The translations under genes and the position numbers were made by a program. The notes beneath the pieces are model-generated. The model made no database searches, was not told where the DNA came from, and saw nothing but the letters and a program-made list of their open reading frames with translations. This document shows, in pieces, positions 32,362-43,729 of a DNA stretch of 64,000 nt. The stretch is from Diaminobutyricimonas sp. LJ205. Lineage in GTDB: Bacteria; Actinomycetota; Actinomycetes; Actinomycetales; Microbacteriaceae. Positions within the stretch are counted from its first letter, which is position 1, and every line of letters starts with the position of its first letter. The stretch covers positions 496,001 through 560,000 of the forward strand of contig NZ_CP046619.1 in assembly GCF_009755725.1 (NCBI RefSeq), read 5' to 3'.

Positions 32362-32700
32362 CTACATTCCCGGCAGTTCCAGCCCCTCGAACACCTCAAT
32401 GGTGCTCCCCGGCATCAGCAGGTGCGGGTGGCCTTTGAGTAACTCGACCACCTGGTCGGCGCTGTCCGCCTGCATGATCGAGTAGCCGGCGGCTTTGCTC
32501 GACGATGGCGATGTGCCGTCCGCGGTGACCACCTGGCCGGTGGCGAGCGGGGTGCCGAGGTCGACGAGCGCGTCGCCGGCCCGGTCCGCCCATTCCATCC
32601 AGAGCCGCATGCCCTCGTTCGCCTGCTCCGAGTCGTTCGATTCCATCTGCGCTTCTGCCGACTGCTCAGCGTTGTAGAGCACGAGGTACTTGGGCATCAT
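32362..32700 (-). CDS. YciI/DGPF-type small protein
   Basis: 112 residues with the YCII-related fold: [17 protein letters not shown], then [51 protein letters not shown] (in pieces). The terminal H..L....IEV pattern is the family signature. Members are often dimeric, some are associated with sigma factors, and most have no assigned role. GGAGGCA lies just upstream of the tandem ATGs. Divergent from ahcY. Confidence 0.8.
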   Translation of the reverse strand: MMPKYLVLYNAEQSAEAQMESNDSEQANEGMRLWMEWADRAGDALVDLGTPLATGQVVTADGTSPSSSKAAGYSIMQADSADQVVELLKGHPHLLMPGSTIEVFEGLELPGM

Positions 32701-32834
32701 TGCCTCCGAAGTTCGGTGCCCCGCTGGTGGCGGAGCCTCAGCTCAGGTGTACCACCCGGCACTCACCGACGGAATGGGTCAGGCCTGCGGCATCCGGGAC
32801 CGTAACCGTCAGCCCCACCTGCGACAATGGTGCA

Positions 32835-34313
<1,479 letters not shown>

Positions 34314-34382
34314 GCCGCAGCCGCGGGTCGAGTACCAAGCCCGCAGCCGCGGGTCGAGCCTGCCGAGACCAGTCCCGCGTCC

Positions 34383-34492
34383 GGTGGTTGAGGAGCGCGC
34401 GACGAAGTCGCACGCGTCTCGAAACCACGCGCCCGCAGCGCTGATTTCGAGACGCGTCGCTCGCTTCGCTCGCGGCGCTCCTCAATCAGCGG
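34383..34492. repeat. Two facing family A repeats
   Basis: One copy in inverted orientation (34383-34426, GGTGGTTGAGGAGCGC ... TCTCGAAACC) and one direct (34443-34492, TTTCGAGACGCGTC ... CTCCTCAATC) face each other across 16 bp. Together they can fold into a long cruciform between the convergent ends of ahcY and the RDD gene. Confidence 0.8.
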
Positions 34493-35331
34493 TTAGGGAA
34501 ACGGTGCGGCAACCCGCCGAGGGTCGGAGCCAGCCGCTCCAGGTGCTGACGCTCGAGCGTGAGCGCCTGGTACTCCCGGTCGCGACGCACCGCGGCAACG
34601 CCGGCGAGGAACAGCTCGGCGTCGATCTGCGGCACCGGTGACACGAAGGCGGATGCCTCGGCCGCGAGTTCGTGGCTGAGGCGATAACGAGTGGCTGGGG
34701 TGAACCGCGGCGCCTCGGCGAGGAACGCGGCGATCCGTCGGGCGAGGGGATCCGGCATCCGTGCCACATCGGCGGTCACCGCCCACTGCTGAAGCTGCGC
34801 GGGAACACCGTGGACGGGCGGCGTGAGCCGCGACATCCGTTCGTGCTGGCTGTAGGTGCCCGCCATCAGATCGCCCAGTCGCTTCGCCTTGGGGGAGAGC
34901 AACCCGATCAGCGCCGCCATGCCTCCCACGGTCAGGAAGATTTCCAGCACGCCGGTCAGCGCGCGGATGAACGCGTGCCGAAAGCCGATCGCCCCGCCGT
35001 CATCACGGACGATGCGCGCGCCGATGGCGAGTTTGCCGAGCGAGCGACCATGGGTGAGCAGCTCCACGGCGGTGGGCAGCGCGACCAGGCAGAGCACGAA
35101 GCCGGCGATCAACACCGCGGACAGGGCGGCTTGATCGAGGTTGAGTTCGGTCGAGATCCACACCAGCAACAGTAGGTAGCCGATGTAGATGACCAGGTAC
35201 GCGACGAAGTCGATGGCGGTTCCCGCGCCGCGCAGGATGAAGCTGGTCGGCCGCAGGTCGAGGCTGACGGCCTCACCGATGAGCAATTCGTCGTCGGCGG
35301 CGTCGTGGTAGAGCGTCGCGGAGCCGGACAT
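34486..35331 (-). CDS. RDD family membrane protein
   Basis: 281 residues. The RDD domain occupies about residues 28-175 with helices FVAYLVIYIGYLLLLVWI, AVLIAGFVLCLVALPTAVELL and LEIFLTVGGMAALIGLL, plus the family segments HGRSLGKLAIGARIVRDDGG and SPKAKRLGDLMAGTYS. The C-terminal 100 residues are soluble and helical. RDD proteins are of unclear function. In actinobacteria this gene is paired with SpoIIM and the DUF58-MoxR operon; here the SpoIIM gene starts divergently only 16 bp away. Confidence 0.82.
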   Translation of the reverse strand: MSGSATLYHDAADDELLIGEAVSLDLRPTSFILRGAGTAIDFVAYLVIYIGYLLLLVWISTELNLDQAALSAVLIAGFVLCLVALPTAVELLTHGRSLGKLAIGARIVRDDGGAIGFRHAFIRALTGVLEIFLTVGGMAALIGLLSPKAKRLGDLMAGTYSQHERMSRLTPPVHGVPAQLQQWAVTADVARMPDPLARRIAAFLAEAPRFTPATRYRLSHELAAEASAFVSPVPQIDAELFLAGVAAVRRDREYQALTLERQHLERLAPTLGGLPHRFPNR

Positions 35332-35347
35332 GACAGTATCTAAGCAG

Positions 35348-36343
35348 ATGGATCTTGACGCATACTCCGCAGCGCACCGGGACGAATGGGACCGCCTCGC
35401 CCGCCTCGGTGACAAACGTCGATTCACCGGCGCCGAGGCCGACGAGCTGATCGAGCGGTACCAGGCCGGGGCCAGCCAGTTGTCGGCGATCAAGACCACC
35501 GCGGGGCAATCGGTGGCCGGCGATCGGCTCTCATTGGCCCTGTCGCGGGCGCGACTGCGCTTCACCGGCACCAGCACCAACGTGCTCAATCAGCTCACGG
35601 TATTCTTCGGCGCGCAACTGCCGGCGGCGCTGTATCGGATCCGCTGGCTCACGCTGGCGGTTGCCGCGTCGGTGATCATCGTCGCCGCGTTGTACGCGGT
35701 CTGGATCGCCATGAACCCGGAGGTGCTGGCCAGCCTCGGCTCGTACGAGATGCTGCGCCAGTATGCCGAGCAGGAGTTCGTCGGCTACTACTCGGCGAAC
35801 CCCGAGGGGTCCTTCGCCGGTCAGGTGTGGACGAACAACGCCTGGATCGCGGCGCAGTGCGTCGCGTTCGGCATCACCGGCGTGTGGGTTCCGTACGTGC
35901 TCTTCCAGAACGCCGTCGGCCTCGGTCAGGCGGCAGCGATCATGGCCGAGTTCGATCGGCTGGACCACTTCTTCCTGTACATCTCACCGCACGGGCAGCT
36001 CGAGCTGTACGCCATCTTCGTCGCCGGTGCCGCCGGCCTGAAGATCTTCTGGGCCTGGGTGGCCCCCGGTGCTCGAACCCGCGGGCAGGCGCTCGCGGAG
36101 GATGGCCGCGCCCTGTTCGCAGTGGTGATCGGCCTGATCCTGGCGCTGCTCCTCTCCGGCATCATCGAGGGCTACGTCACCCGGCAGGACTGGCAGTGGC
36201 CGGTGAAGATCGGCATCGGCACGCTCGCGCTCGCGGCGTTCCTCGTCTACCAGTGGGTGCTCGGACGCCGAGCGCACCGTGCCGGGCAGACCGGCGACCT
36301 CGACGAGTTCGAGGCCGGATCGAAGCGGCTCATCGCGGGCTAA
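35348..36343 (+). CDS. Stage II sporulation protein M family membrane protein
   Basis: 331 residues. A soluble N-terminal 100 residues (DRLARLGDKRRFTGAEADELIERYQ) is followed by about five helices, including WLTLAVAASVIIVAALYAVWIAM, ALFAVVIGLILALLLSGIIEGYV and IGTLALAAFLVYQWVL. AAIMAEFDRLDHFFLYISPHGQLELYAIFVAGAAGL (in pieces) is the SpoIIM signature with the PHG..E core. This organism type does not form endospores; actinobacterial homologues accompany RDD, MoxR and DUF58 and have no proven role. Confidence 0.82.
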   Translation: MDLDAYSAAHRDEWDRLARLGDKRRFTGAEADELIERYQAGASQLSAIKTTAGQSVAGDRLSLALSRARLRFTGTSTNVLNQLTVFFGAQLPAALYRIRWLTLAVAASVIIVAALYAVWIAMNPEVLASLGSYEMLRQYAEQEFVGYYSANPEGSFAGQVWTNNAWIAAQCVAFGITGVWVPYVLFQNAVGLGQAAAIMAEFDRLDHFFLYISPHGQLELYAIFVAGAAGLKIFWAWVAPGARTRGQALAEDGRALFAVVIGLILALLLSGIIEGYVTRQDWQWPVKIGIGTLALAAFLVYQWVLGRRAHRAGQTGDLDEFEAGSKRLIAG

Positions 36344-36385
36344 CCTCCGCCACCGCCGGTCCAGCCTGTCGAGACCGTCGACACC

Positions 36386-36452
36386 GATGGCCGAGGTTTC
36401 CGCCGATGGCGTATGCCGAAACCGTGGCCACGGGCGGATACCTCCGCCATGG
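36386..36452 (+). repeat. Family B palindromic repeat
   Basis: GATGGCCGAGGTTTCCGCC followed by the core GATGGCGTATGCCGAAACC and an imperfect reverse arm GGCCACGGGCGG...CCGCCAT. Same core as at 32280 and 37562. It follows a family A-like fragment (CCAGCCTGTCGAGACCG). Confidence 0.7.
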
Positions 36453-36589
36453 GTGAAGTGCGTCCCCAGAAGTGCGTCCCCAGGAGTGCGCCGCCAGCGT
36501 CCCACGATGTCTTCTCCGCGGCGCTCACGCAACCACACACCCTTGTCAGTGTGCTTCGGGCGCGAAGGCAACCACGGCAACCTTGCATC

Positions 36590-37532
36590 GTGATCAACGT
36601 GCCCCTCGCCCGTGACGGGCTCATCCTCGCGCGAGATTTGCGCGAGGTCGGCGAGGAGGCCTACATCAAAAGGGCGCTCGCCACCGGCGAGTGGCATCGC
36701 GTGCGCCGCGGCGCGTTCGTGCTGAGCGACCACTGGAAGACGTACTCCTGGCAGCAGCGCTTTAGAACAGTGGTGGTTGCCGCTGCGCTGATCGCCCCGG
36801 AACCGCCGCTGCTGTCGCACCTGTCCGCTGCTGTGATCTGGGGACTTCCGATTGTCGGTGCACGGATGGATACCGTGCATACGATCGTGCCCCGCACATC
36901 GGGCGGCCGGTCGACCCCTGGCGTTCACCGTCACCGCGCAGGACGTGCCCGACGAAGTGATGATTGACGGCTTTCGCGTGACGACTCTTGAGCGCACTGT
37001 CCTCGACGTCGCGCGCACCGAATCGACCATCACTGCAGTGTGCGTTGCAGATCGGGCGCTATTCGTGCCGAAGCATGGAGGTGCTTTAACCACGCTCGAG
37101 GGGCTGCGCGAGCAGATGGATCCCCTCAGACGCCTGAGTGGTGTTCGCGCGGCCGAGCGGGTCCTCGACTTCTCGACGACGCTCGTCGGATGGCCCGGGG
37201 AATCAGTCAGCAGGGTGCAGTTGCGTCGGCTCAGGGTTCCGGATCCGGTGCTGCAGCAGCCCTATGTGCTGCTCGATGGTCGAGAGGTCACTCCCGATTT
37301 CAGTTGGCCGGGCTACCGTCACCTCGGTGAGTTCGATGGCTACATCAAGTACCAAAAGCCTGAGTACATGAATGGCCGCACTGCCAGCGAGGTCGTGGTG
37401 GAGGAGAAGCGCCGGGAAGACGGCCTGCGTGCGCTGGGGAACGGCATGACTCGGTGGGTGTGGTCAGAGGTATGGGACATCCGCAAATTTGAATCGGTAC
37501 TGCGGCTGGCGCCGATGCCGCGCGGCCGCTGA
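36590..37532 (+). pseudogene. Frameshifted AbiEi-type antitoxin-like gene
   Basis: The first frame (GTG 36590) encodes an AbiEi-like winged N terminus: GLILARDLREVGEEAYIKRALATGEWHRVRRGAFVLSD (in pieces), then LLSHLSAAVIWGLPIVGARMDTVHTIVPRTSGGRS. Near 36935-36945 the reading continues in another frame: QDVPDEVMIDGFRVTTLERTVLDVARTE ... REVTPDFSWPGYRHLGEFDGYIKY ... VVEEKRREDGLRALG. The second half is a DUF559/endonuclease-like fold seen in the same family. A one-base loss restores one chain of about 313 residues. It may be a true pseudogene or a sequencing error. No AbiEii toxin gene is adjacent. Confidence 0.7.
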
Positions 37533-37549
37533 CCGCCGACTTGTCTTGC

Positions 37550-37617
37550 GATGGCCGCGGTTTCTGCCGATGGCGCATGCCGAAACCCCGGCCCCGGACG
37601 GGAAACCCCGGCCACCG
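37550..37617 (+). repeat. Family B palindromic repeat
   Basis: GATGGCCGCGGTTTCTGCC, core GATGGCGCATGCCGAAACC, then CCGGCCCCGGACGGGAAACC and CGGCC. It lies just after the broken AbiEi-like gene. Confidence 0.7.
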
Positions 37618-37627
37618 GCGTAGCACG

Positions 37628-37699
37628 CCTAGCGGACGCAATACACCTAGCGGCTGCAACACGGCTGGCGGCTGCAACACGGCTAGCGGCTGGAGCAAC
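37628..37699 (+). repeat. Four tandem 18-bp repeats upstream of the MFS gene
   Basis: Four consecutive copies of about CCTAGCGGCTGCAACACG at 37628, 37646, 37664 and 37682. The central two differ at two positions, and the outer two have diverged. They end 2 bp before an inverted repeat and about 90 bp before the transporter gene. They could be an array of regulator sites or a slippage product. Confidence 0.75.
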
Positions 37700-37701
37700 C
37701 T

Positions 37702-37718
37702 GAAGATTGTTGATCTTC
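37702..37718 (+). promoter_or_regulatory. Inverted repeat, candidate operator of the transporter-dehydrogenase operon
   Basis: GAAGAT (37702-37707), TGTTG, ATCTTC (37713-37718). It is AT-rich compared with its surroundings and is followed by TATAGGATCG, which may contain the -10 region. GntR-type regulators of sugar-acid operons bind sites of this general form, but no regulator gene is next to it. Confidence 0.5.
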
Positions 37719-37790
37719 GTTTCCTGTGTCATATAGGATCGACGATCTGGGCCAAGTGATGCCCACAGCCGGTTTACAAAGGAGTAAGCG

Positions 37791-39101
37791 ATGACCGCTA
37801 CTGCACCCAAGGTCGCCCCGACGCCGATAAGGCGCACGATGAAGAATCTGCGGTGGTGGATTCTCGGATGGGCGCTGTTCGCCGGAATCCTGAACTACAT
37901 GGACCGCAGCGCGATCTCGATCGCAGCCCCGGAGCTCATCGCAGACCTCGGCCTGACGCGCACGGACATCGGCCTGCTCGGCACGGTGTTCTCCTGGACC
38001 TACGCGTTCTCGCAGCTGCCAGCAGGATTCCTGGTCGACAAGCTCGGCGCTCGCCGCATGTACTTCATCGCCATCGCCGGCTGGAGCATCGCGACGGCGA
38101 TCATGGCCTTCGGCACCAAGCTGTGGCACTTCGTGACCTTCCGCGCGCTGCTCGGCCTGATGGAGGCGCCGAACGGCCCGGCATCCGCCAAGCTGACCGC
38201 CGACTGGTTCCCGCGCTCCGAGCGTGGTCAGGCGACCGCGATCTGGGACAGCGGGTCGAAGTGGGGCCCCGCGGTCGCGCCGCCGGTGCTCACGTTCTTC
38301 CTGATCACTTTCGGCTGGCAGTCGATCTTCGTCTTCCTCGGCGTCATCGGCGTGGTCCTGGCCGTTGCGTTCTACATGTTCTACCGGATGCCGGAGGAGC
38401 ACCGTCGCGTGTCCGAGGAAGAGCTCGCGCACATCAAGTCCGAACAGGACATCGAGGCGAACAGCAACACCAAGGCATCCTGGATCAGCCTGTTCAAGCA
38501 CCGTCAGGTGTGGGGCATGATGGCCGGCTTCTTCTGTGTCATCTGGATCTGGAACATCTTCATCGTCTTCCTGCCGCTCTACCTGCAGGACGCGCACGGC
38601 GTCACGATCGCCGGAACCGGCATTCTCGCCGCCATTCCGTATATCGGCGCCGCTGTCCTCGGTATCACCGGTGGCTGGCTGATGACCCGGTACACCAAGC
38701 GCTCGGGTCGTGACTCGCTCACCGCGAAGCGGTACTTCATGTCCGGTGCGGCCATCGTCGCCGGCATCCTCGTTGTGCTCATCCCGTACCTTCCGACGCT
38801 GCCGCTCGCGCTCGGTGTGATGACGGTCGCGCTTGGTTTCGTCGCCACGATGCAGGCGGCCGCCTGGGCCATGCCGGGCGATATCGTCCCGCGCAGCCAG
38901 ATCGCCTCCGTCGGTGCCATCCAGAACTTCGGTGGCTACTTCGGTGGTGCCTTCGCGCCGCTGCTCACCGGCGTGCTCTATGACGCCACCGGCTCGTACA
39001 CGCCGTCCTTCGTGATCGGCGGCATCATCGCGTCGCTTGCGGCGGTCGCGTACACGGTGCTCGTGCGCAAGCCGATTACCGCAACGGTCCCCGCGAAATA
39101 G
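37791..39101 (+). CDS. MFS transporter, anion:cation symporter (sugar-acid) type
   Basis: 436 residues with 12 predicted helices. ACS-family features: NYMDRSAISIAAPELIADLGL in helix 1, LGTVFSWTYAFSQLPAGFLVDKLGARRMY in helix 2 and loop 2-3, and LLGLMEAPNGPASAKLTADWFPRSERGQATAIWDSGSKWG (in pieces), typical of hexuronate, galactonate and tartrate permeases. The central loop is charged (EEHRRVSEEELAHIKSEQ). AAAGGAG precedes the ATG. The co-transcribed 2-hydroxyacid dehydrogenase suggests a hydroxy-acid or sugar-acid substrate. Confidence 0.85.
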   Translation: MTATAPKVAPTPIRRTMKNLRWWILGWALFAGILNYMDRSAISIAAPELIADLGLTRTDIGLLGTVFSWTYAFSQLPAGFLVDKLGARRMYFIAIAGWSIATAIMAFGTKLWHFVTFRALLGLMEAPNGPASAKLTADWFPRSERGQATAIWDSGSKWGPAVAPPVLTFFLITFGWQSIFVFLGVIGVVLAVAFYMFYRMPEEHRRVSEEELAHIKSEQDIEANSNTKASWISLFKHRQVWGMMAGFFCVIWIWNIFIVFLPLYLQDAHGVTIAGTGILAAIPYIGAAVLGITGGWLMTRYTKRSGRDSLTAKRYFMSGAAIVAGILVVLIPYLPTLPLALGVMTVALGFVATMQAAAWAMPGDIVPRSQIASVGAIQNFGGYFGGAFAPLLTGVLYDATGSYTPSFVIGGIIASLAAVAYTVLVRKPITATVPAK

Positions 39102-39112
39102 AGGAAAGCATC

Positions 39113-40177
39113 ATGACACTCACCCAGCACACGATCGCCGACGGAGCCGAAGCCACCGGCTACCGCGTGGCGATCACCGCTGACGTCGTCCGCCCGGACG
39201 GCTCGTCGGTGCACGGCGATCTCGGACTGGACCGCTTGACGGCCCGTGGCATCGACTGGTCGGTGCTGCCGGAGGATGCCCCGGTGCTGCCACCTGAGCA
39301 CTTCGACAACGTCGATGCGGTGCTCGCCATGGGACACACCCATTTCGATGCCGAGACGGTGGACCGAACCCCGCGGCTTCGGCACATCGCCCGGTTCGGC
39401 GCAGGCTACGAGACGATCGACCTCGATGCCTGCACGCGGGCCGGTGTGGTGGTGACGAACACGCCGACAGCGATCAAGCGAACCCTCTCCACCGCTGCGG
39501 TGACCATGATCCTCGGACTGATGCACCACGTGGTGCCGAAGGACCGCATGGTTCGTGAGTCGCGCTGGGCGGATCGCGAGCGTTTCCGTGGTGTCGGTCT
39601 CGAAGGCAGGACGCTCGGAATCGTGGGCTTCGGCAGCGTCGGGGCGGATGTCGCGAGGCTCATGCAGAACTTCGACATGACGATCATCGGCAACAACCGG
39701 AGCGGCAAGAGTTCAGCGGCGCAGGAGCTCGGGGTCGATCTGGTGTCCCTGCCCGAGCTGCTCGAACGGTCGGATGTCGTCCTGCTGACAGCGGCGCTCA
39801 CCCCGGAAACCACCGGGATGATCAACGCTGCGGCTATCGAGAAGATGAAGCCGTCAGCGTTCCTGGTCAACGTGGGCCGCGGAAAGCTCGTCGATACGGA
39901 TGCGCTCCGCGCTGCCCTGAGCAGCGGCCGCATCGCCGGGGCGGGGCTGGACGTCTTCGATCCGGAGCCGCTGCTTCCGGATGACCCGATCCTCGGGATG
40001 GAGAACGTGCTGCTGAGCCCGCACGCGCTCGGCTGGACCGACCAGTTCACCGACGCGGTGTCGACGGCGGTGCTCGACTGCATCGTCGCGATCGCCGAGG
40101 GCCGGGTGCCGGATTCGGTGCTCAACCCGGAGGTCTTCGCAACCGAGGCGTGGCGCGCGAAGGTTGCTGCGGTCTAG
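39113..40177 (+). CDS. D-isomer-specific 2-hydroxyacid dehydrogenase
   Basis: 354 residues. NAD site LGIVGFGSVGADVARLM with N-R after the second strand (GNNRSG), the catalytic Arg region AFLVNVGRGKLVDTDALRAAL, Glu in GLDVFDPEPLLP, and His in LLSPHALGWT. It belongs to the phosphoglycerate/glyoxylate/2-hydroxyacid reductase family; the exact substrate is not readable. It starts 11 nt after the transporter gene with AGGAAAG upstream, forming a two-gene uptake-and-oxidation operon that ends at a strong terminator. Confidence 0.87.
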   Translation: MTLTQHTIADGAEATGYRVAITADVVRPDGSSVHGDLGLDRLTARGIDWSVLPEDAPVLPPEHFDNVDAVLAMGHTHFDAETVDRTPRLRHIARFGAGYETIDLDACTRAGVVVTNTPTAIKRTLSTAAVTMILGLMHHVVPKDRMVRESRWADRERFRGVGLEGRTLGIVGFGSVGADVARLMQNFDMTIIGNNRSGKSSAAQELGVDLVSLPELLERSDVVLLTAALTPETTGMINAAAIEKMKPSAFLVNVGRGKLVDTDALRAALSSGRIAGAGLDVFDPEPLLPDDPILGMENVLLSPHALGWTDQFTDAVSTAVLDCIVAIAEGRVPDSVLNPEVFATEAWRAKVAAV

Positions 40178-40189
40178 AACGAATAACGG

Positions 40190-40236
40190 CAGTCGACGCT
40201 CATCCCGTACCGCACGGGGTGGGCGTCGACTGGTTT
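40190..40236. terminator. Bidirectional terminator
   Basis: CAGTCGACGC (40190-40199) pairs with GCGTCGACTG (40223-40232), with an inner CCCGT/ACGGG stem. GTTT follows on the plus strand. It separates the convergent dehydrogenase and DUF58 genes, whose stops lie 12 and 3 bp away. Confidence 0.8.
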
Positions 40237-41542
40237 ACAGCCGGCCGGCTCGCTTCAGCTCGAGGTAGGTGTCCGCCAGCGCCGGCGGGAGGTCGGCTGG
40301 CGCCGCCGTGACCACTTCGGCGCCGAGCTGGCGGATGGCGGCTGCAACCCGAGAGGCGTCCAGCAGTGAACGTTCCGCGGAGGCGGCCCGGTACACCTCG
40401 GAGCGGTCGCCGCGGGCGCGCGAGGCATCCAGAACCTCCGGATCCGTGACCGACGCCACCACGACGGTGTGCTTGCGGGTCAGCTGCGGCAGCACCGAGA
40501 GCAGCCCGTGCGAGGCGCCGGCGGCGTCGATCGAGGTGAGCAGAACCACCAGCGACCGCTGCGCGCTGACCGAACGCACCAGAGAAGGCACCGCGTGCCA
40601 GTCCATCTCGATCAGTTCGGACTCGATCGGTGCCATCACGTCGACCATGCGGGTCATCAGTTCCGCGCCGGTCGCGCCCTGCACCCGGCCGCGCACCCGG
40701 CGGTCGTAGATGACCAGGTCGACCCGGTCGCCAGCGTGCGAGGCGAGCGTGCCGAGCAGCAGCGACGATTCGAACGACGTGTCCAGTCGGGGTTCGTCGG
40801 CGATGCGGGCGGCGGAGGTGCGTCCGCTGTCGATCACGATCACGACCCGGCGGTCACGTTCGGGTCGCCAGGTACGCACCACCAGTTGGGGGCCGGATGC
40901 CGAGGGCCTGCGTGCGGTGGCGCGCCAGTCGATCGAGCGCACGTCGTCGCCGCGGACGTACTCACGCAGGCTGTCGAACTCGGTGCCCTGGCCGCGGATC
41001 ATCACCGAGGTGCGGCCGTCGAGCTCGCGCAGCCTGGCCAGCCGTGAGGGCAGGTGCTTGCGGGCGGTGAACGGCGGCAGTACCCGGATCGCGCCGGGCA
41101 GCGCGATCGTGGCCTGCCGGGCGGCGAGCCGGAGTGGGCCGAACGAGCGCACGGTGACCTCGGCGGCGGTGCGCTCGCCGCGGCGGAACGGGGTGAGCGT
41201 CGTGGTCAGCGCCCGGCGCTCGCCGGCCGGAATGGTCAGCTGAGCACGGGGCGGCGACGCCGCGGCGGAGGGCTGCCAGGCGTCGCGGACGATGGCCCGC
41301 ACCGTGCGCGGACCCGGGTTCGTCACGAACAGCGTGGTCGGCACGGTCTCACCGAGACGCACCCGGGAGGGCAGGTCGCGGCTCAGCCTGAGCGCCCGCG
41401 GGGAGCCCGCGATCAGCAGGTCGATCACGACGAGCACCACCACGAGCGCCAGCCACACCAGGAAGGCCACCACGTTGTCGAACACCACCAGCGGCACAAT
41501 GCCCGCGGCCACGAGCAGTACGAGCCATCCGCTGATCGCCAT
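40235..41542 (-). CDS. DUF58 domain protein
   Basis: 435 residues. Two N-terminal helices (GWLVLLVAAGIVPLVVF; VAFLVWLALVVVLVVIDLLIA) precede a beta-rich part and the DUF58 core: FDSLREYVRGDDVRSIDWRATARR (in pieces), followed by a von Willebrand A-like fold (RVVIVIDSGRTSAARI...DTSFESSLLLGTLA). DUF58 proteins always accompany MoxR ATPases and are probably their clients. It is the last gene of a five-gene operon, 13 nt after the MoxR stop. Confidence 0.87.
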   Translation of the reverse strand: MAISGWLVLLVAAGIVPLVVFDNVVAFLVWLALVVVLVVIDLLIAGSPRALRLSRDLPSRVRLGETVPTTLFVTNPGPRTVRAIVRDAWQPSAAASPPRAQLTIPAGERRALTTTLTPFRRGERTAAEVTVRSFGPLRLAARQATIALPGAIRVLPPFTARKHLPSRLARLRELDGRTSVMIRGQGTEFDSLREYVRGDDVRSIDWRATARRPSASGPQLVVRTWRPERDRRVVIVIDSGRTSAARIADEPRLDTSFESSLLLGTLASHAGDRVDLVIYDRRVRGRVQGATGAELMTRMVDVMAPIESELIEMDWHAVPSLVRSVSAQRSLVVLLTSIDAAGASHGLLSVLPQLTRKHTVVVASVTDPEVLDASRARGDRSEVYRAASAERSLLDASRVAAAIRQLGAEVVTAAPADLPPALADTYLELKRAGRL

Positions 41543-41555
41543 CAGAGCCCACCGG

Positions 41556-42508
<953 letters not shown>

Positions 42509-42512
<4 letters not shown>

Positions 42513-43729
42513 CCGTGTGTTCTTCCTGTCTCTGGGGTGGGATTCGTCGCTGCGCTGACCGCGCGTTCGAGGGTGAGTAATTCGTCGGAGAGGCGGACGA
42601 GTTCCGCGTCGCTGTGTGGGTCGGCATCGACCAGGAGCGCGCGGATCGCCGGCACGGGGGAGCCGGTGACGGATGCCACGGCGTCCACGATCTCGTCGAC
42701 GGTTGCCGTGCGGGACAGACCGACCTGGCGGCCGAGCCGCTGCAGGGTGCCGATGCGCAAGGAGTCGAGTGCCCGCAGCCTGGCGTTGTTGCGCTCGTAC
42801 AGGCGGGCGCGGCCCTCGGTGGTCTCGCTCGCCGGCACCGTGACCGGCAGGTTCTCGATCACCAGCGGACCGAACCGGCGCCCGCGCCAGACGGCGGCGG
42901 CGATTCCGGTGAGCAGCACTGCCAGACCGATGCCGACCGTCCAGCGGGGCAGCAGCTGCTCCGGTGAGACGTTCTGTTCGGTGAGATCCTCGGCCGTCGG
43001 CTGGTACCAAACCAGAGTGTCGGTGGCGCCGAATAGGGTGAGCGCCAGCGCCGCATTTCCTTCCAAGGCCACTCGCTCGTTCGTCAGGGCGGTGGTAGTG
43101 CCGAGCACCGTCACAGTGGTCCCCGACGAGGGGAGTTCGATGAGTGAATAGATGTCGTCACCGCTGCCCAGGCACCCGGTCGCCCCCGGGGCGTCCAGGA
43201 TTCGGTAGCCGAAGCCGTCGCCGGTGACGGATATCGCGTTCCTGACCGCGCCGATGCTGCAGTCTGCCTCGAGTATGCCGTCCACCGCGCCGGCCGCCGC
43301 GATGCCGGGTGCGAGCGCGTTCAGCGCGGGGAAGTCGGGGTCGATGACCACCAGTCGGTCGGCGAGGGTGGCGACCTCGGTGAGCTGCTCGTCGGTCAGG
43401 TAGCCATCCGGGTCGTGGAAGACGACGGTGGTAGCGGCCGGGCTGTCGACTGCAGCCGTGGCATCCGCGAGCGACGAGGGCGTGTGCACGTCGACGCCCT
43501 GATCCTTCAGCACCTCGGCGATGGCGCGAGCGCCGTCCGGCGCTGCGCTCGTGGGGGACAGCGGGGTGCCGCCGGCACTGGAACCGACCAGACCAAAGGT
43601 GAGCACCCCGACCACCACGGCGAAGAGTGCGCCGATGATCCAGAACGCGGCGCGCTTGCCGGAAGCTCGGACCGTTGGGGTGAGCGTGGTCTGTGTGGGC
43701 GGGCGCGCGGTCGCCGTGCTCTCGCTCAT
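42509..43729 (-). CDS. DUF4350 membrane protein
   Basis: 406 residues. One helix near the N terminus (AAFWIIGALFAVVVGVLTFGLVG, about 30-52), an extracytoplasmic domain of about 200 residues (PDGARAIAEVLKDQGVDVHTP; VVFHDPDGYLTDEQLTEVATLADRLVVIDPDFPAL), a second helix (WTVGIGLAVLLTGIAAAVW) and a cytoplasmic helical tail. DUF4350 resembles glutamine-amidotransferase-like Rossmann folds. Overlaps of 4 nt with both neighbours mark it as part of the MoxR operon. Confidence 0.85.

Noticed and set aside
32701-32834. SAH riboswitch upstream of ahcY
   Set aside because: I could not find the conserved core or a pseudoknot arrangement; the short leader and possible leaderless start argue against it.
37628-37699. 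CRISPR array
   Set aside because: The 18-bp units are directly adjacent with no spacers, and there are no cas genes.
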